Origin: CAZNMF01 sp035547155
GTDB taxonomy: Bacteria; Acidobacteriota; Vicinamibacteria; Vicinamibacterales; SCN-69-37
DNA: 16,730 nt
Direction: 5' to 3'
Assembly: GCA_035547155.1 (NCBI GenBank)
Contig: DASZVJ010000162.1
Coordinates: forward strand, 1-16,730
A program made the position numbers and the translations under genes. The notes below the pieces were generated by a model. That model saw only the letters and a list, made by a program, of their open reading frames with translations. It was not told where the DNA came from and searched no databases. How positions within the stretch are numbered: the first letter of the stretch is position 1; every line of letters starts with the position of its first letter. Of the stretch, positions 16,401 to 16,730 are shown piece by piece.

Positions 16401-16730
16401 CAACGGTCTGAACCGCGCGGCCCAGCAGGCCGCCAATCTGCTGCGCGGCATGTCGTCATTGACGGACCAACAGCAGCAGATGGCGCAAGACCAGCAACAG
16501 GGACAAGAGGGCCAGGCCGGACAGCAGGGACAGCAAGGTCAGGATCAGAACGGCCGTCAGGGCCAGCAGGGCCAAGCTGGTCAACAGGGCCAGCAAGGAC
16601 AGCAAGGACAGGCTGGTCAGCAGGGACAGCGCGGTCAGGGGCAGCAGGGCCAGCAAGGGCAGGGTCAGGGCCAACAAGGACAGCAGGCACAACAAGGCCA
16701 GCAAGGCCAACAGGGACAGGGCCAGCAGGG
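13498..16730 (+). CDS. DUF4175-like membrane protein with long Gln-rich coiled region (partial, runs off window)
   Basis: The frame is open from ATG 13498 to the last base: at least 1,077 residues with no stop. AGGAG at 13487-13491, overlapping the BatA-like stop, is 6 nt before the ATG. Membrane segments lie at about 32-52, 60-82 and 162-180. Residues about 205-515 form beta-rich, Ig-like extracytoplasmic domains including TIDAIDDRPPTVTF. From about 515 the protein is helical, rich in Gln, Ala and Arg, with many LxxQ and QQ patterns typical of coiled coil. Three poly-Gly linkers interrupt it: nine Gly at 525-533, eleven at 658-668 and five at 739-743. From residue 1002 it is a Gly-Gln repeat. 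DUF4175-like proteins often end MoxR/Bat operons, and its function is unknown. I infer a periplasmic scaffold. The family name rests on layout and on the DRPP block, and is less certain than the gene. Confidence 0.85.
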   Translation, partial: MAETPGGGTARQELVDVIQTVRKRWRTKLLLRGGIVVLGGALLSLALASWGLQALRFSPAAVIGFRIAIFATFAILVALWFVRPLRRRVSDVQVALFVEEHEPSLQAAILSAVDAGATSGTSSSTSADVPPIILERLIEQAVEKCRTSAAVSHVGQSAVRRNTVILGALVAAAVLLLSIGPEFFRQGASALLVLSRDAAAASPYAIKVEPGDVTIPKGADQTIKATLAGFHSTDVVMMAKSAGETAFQRMPLIPGADDATFEGMMFDIKSPLEYYVEADGVRSATYSMKVVELPAVENLELEYVFPSYTGLAPQKVDSGGDVAALRGTQVRVRVKPTMTSPAGRLQLDPGSPSALSTQTDGTLTGSFTIADDGYYHVELDGPHGEHVTASPKFTIDAIDDRPPTVTFEKPKRDIRANPLEEVPLQARADDDFGVKQLDLVYSVNGGEEKTVNLYSRGAKSLTEVSAGHTVYLEELGVKPGDFVSYYAKATDTDTVKGPKGATSDIYFIEVRPFSQDFRKAQSQAGGGGGGGGGQQNQANALSEQQRQIIAATFNVERDRPTMTADKFKENSVFVGLSQGKLRDQVEEIVSQMRERLGLSTSDNMRQIAEILPRAAAEMKTAEGALSSQKTKDALAAEQRALRQLQLAEQLYDLEVRQGGGGGGGGGGGAQQMADDLADLFQLQLDRQANQYELQQSAQEAQQNANQQVDELAERLRDLARRQLEQARQQQLRGQQQQNGGGGGASQRALADQVEQAARQLEQLRREAERQGQSRQDLADAARRLQESANAMRQAAANGSDGGAQARQAADAIQQAQRLLQENQTANAQQSADDAVKRADDLARQQRDIAAGVQNLGRQQGAERAAQTRQLGDQKDALRNGVGQLEQQLDTLGRQALANGQRDAARKFQEAAGTIRDQATKEIIDYSKQAMNANPDVSNSIESRLSSNLDTIRQRVGQAADAARQAAQGNGLNRAAQQAANLLRGMSSLTDQQQQMAQDQQQGQEGQAGQQGQQGQDQNGRQGQQGQAGQQGQQGQQGQAGQQGQRGQGQQGQQGQGQGQQGQQAQQGQQGQQGQGQQ
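16501..16730 (+). repeat. Gly-Gln repeat (collagen-like G-x-x register) in the DUF4175-like protein
   Basis: From residue 1002 to the window end (76 residues) nearly every third residue is Gly, as GQQ, GQA, GQE or GQR units, with a few two-residue slips (GQ). It reads like a collagen G-X-Y repeat but has no Pro. At the DNA level it is a 9-nt period of CAG/CAA and GGN codons with much synonymous variation. It extends past the window. Confidence 0.9.

Noticed and set aside
16501..16730. Simple DNA microsatellite of recent origin
   Set aside because: Gln is coded by both CAG and CAA and Gly by several codons in irregular order, which recent slippage would not give.

Overview
The window is about 16.7 kb of GC-rich (roughly two thirds G+C by eye), densely coded bacterial chromosome. 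Gene content, codon use and a two-VWA/MoxR/DUF58/DUF4175-like operon fit an Acidobacteriota of the Vicinamibacteria type. That assignment is an inference from gene style and not proven here. No tRNA, rRNA, IS element, prophage gene or CRISPR array was seen.

Layout. (1) 1-351: the last codons of an upstream gene overlap a small Cys/His-rich protein of 80 residues, followed by a short non-coding stretch with a hairpin. (2) 352-2480, plus strand: a tight operon of a D-2-hydroxyacid dehydrogenase, endonuclease III (nth) and an exported cyclophilin-type prolyl isomerase. (3) 2521-4286, minus strand: an alpha/beta hydrolase followed by a DUF72 protein. (4) 4325-6866, plus strand: queE, queC and an AlaX-type alanyl-tRNA editing protein, with overlapping stop and start codons. 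QueE and QueC make the 7-deazaguanine precursor preQ0 used for queuosine; queD and folE are not in this window. A perfect inverted repeat sits between the divergent hydrolase and queE and gives each strand a TACAAT box 7 nt from the start codon, which suggests leaderless transcripts. (5) 6924 to the window end, plus strand: a membrane VWA protein with a degenerate amidotransferase-like fold, a MoxR AAA+ ATPase, a DUF58 protein, a BatA-like VWA membrane protein, and a very long DUF4175-like membrane protein that runs off the end in a Gly-Gln repeat.

The last operon is the main accessory-like system. Known MoxR/VWA clusters pair a hexameric AAA+ ATPase with MIDAS-bearing VWA partners, and Bat-type clusters place these at the membrane. 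Here three proteins carry complete or near-complete MIDAS motifs, two of them have membrane anchors and a dead amidotransferase-like domain, and the fifth protein has a periplasmic Ig-like region followed by a long Gln-rich coiled region with poly-Gly linkers. The gaps on both sides of the MoxR gene carry short-period repeats related to GTTCGAA. The array after moxR has about 17 units changing from 8-nt to 7-nt period, and the copies before moxR are inverted, giving a perfect 20-nt complementary pair around the gene. These repeats, the leaderless divergent promoter and the low-complexity tail are the features most worth a second look.
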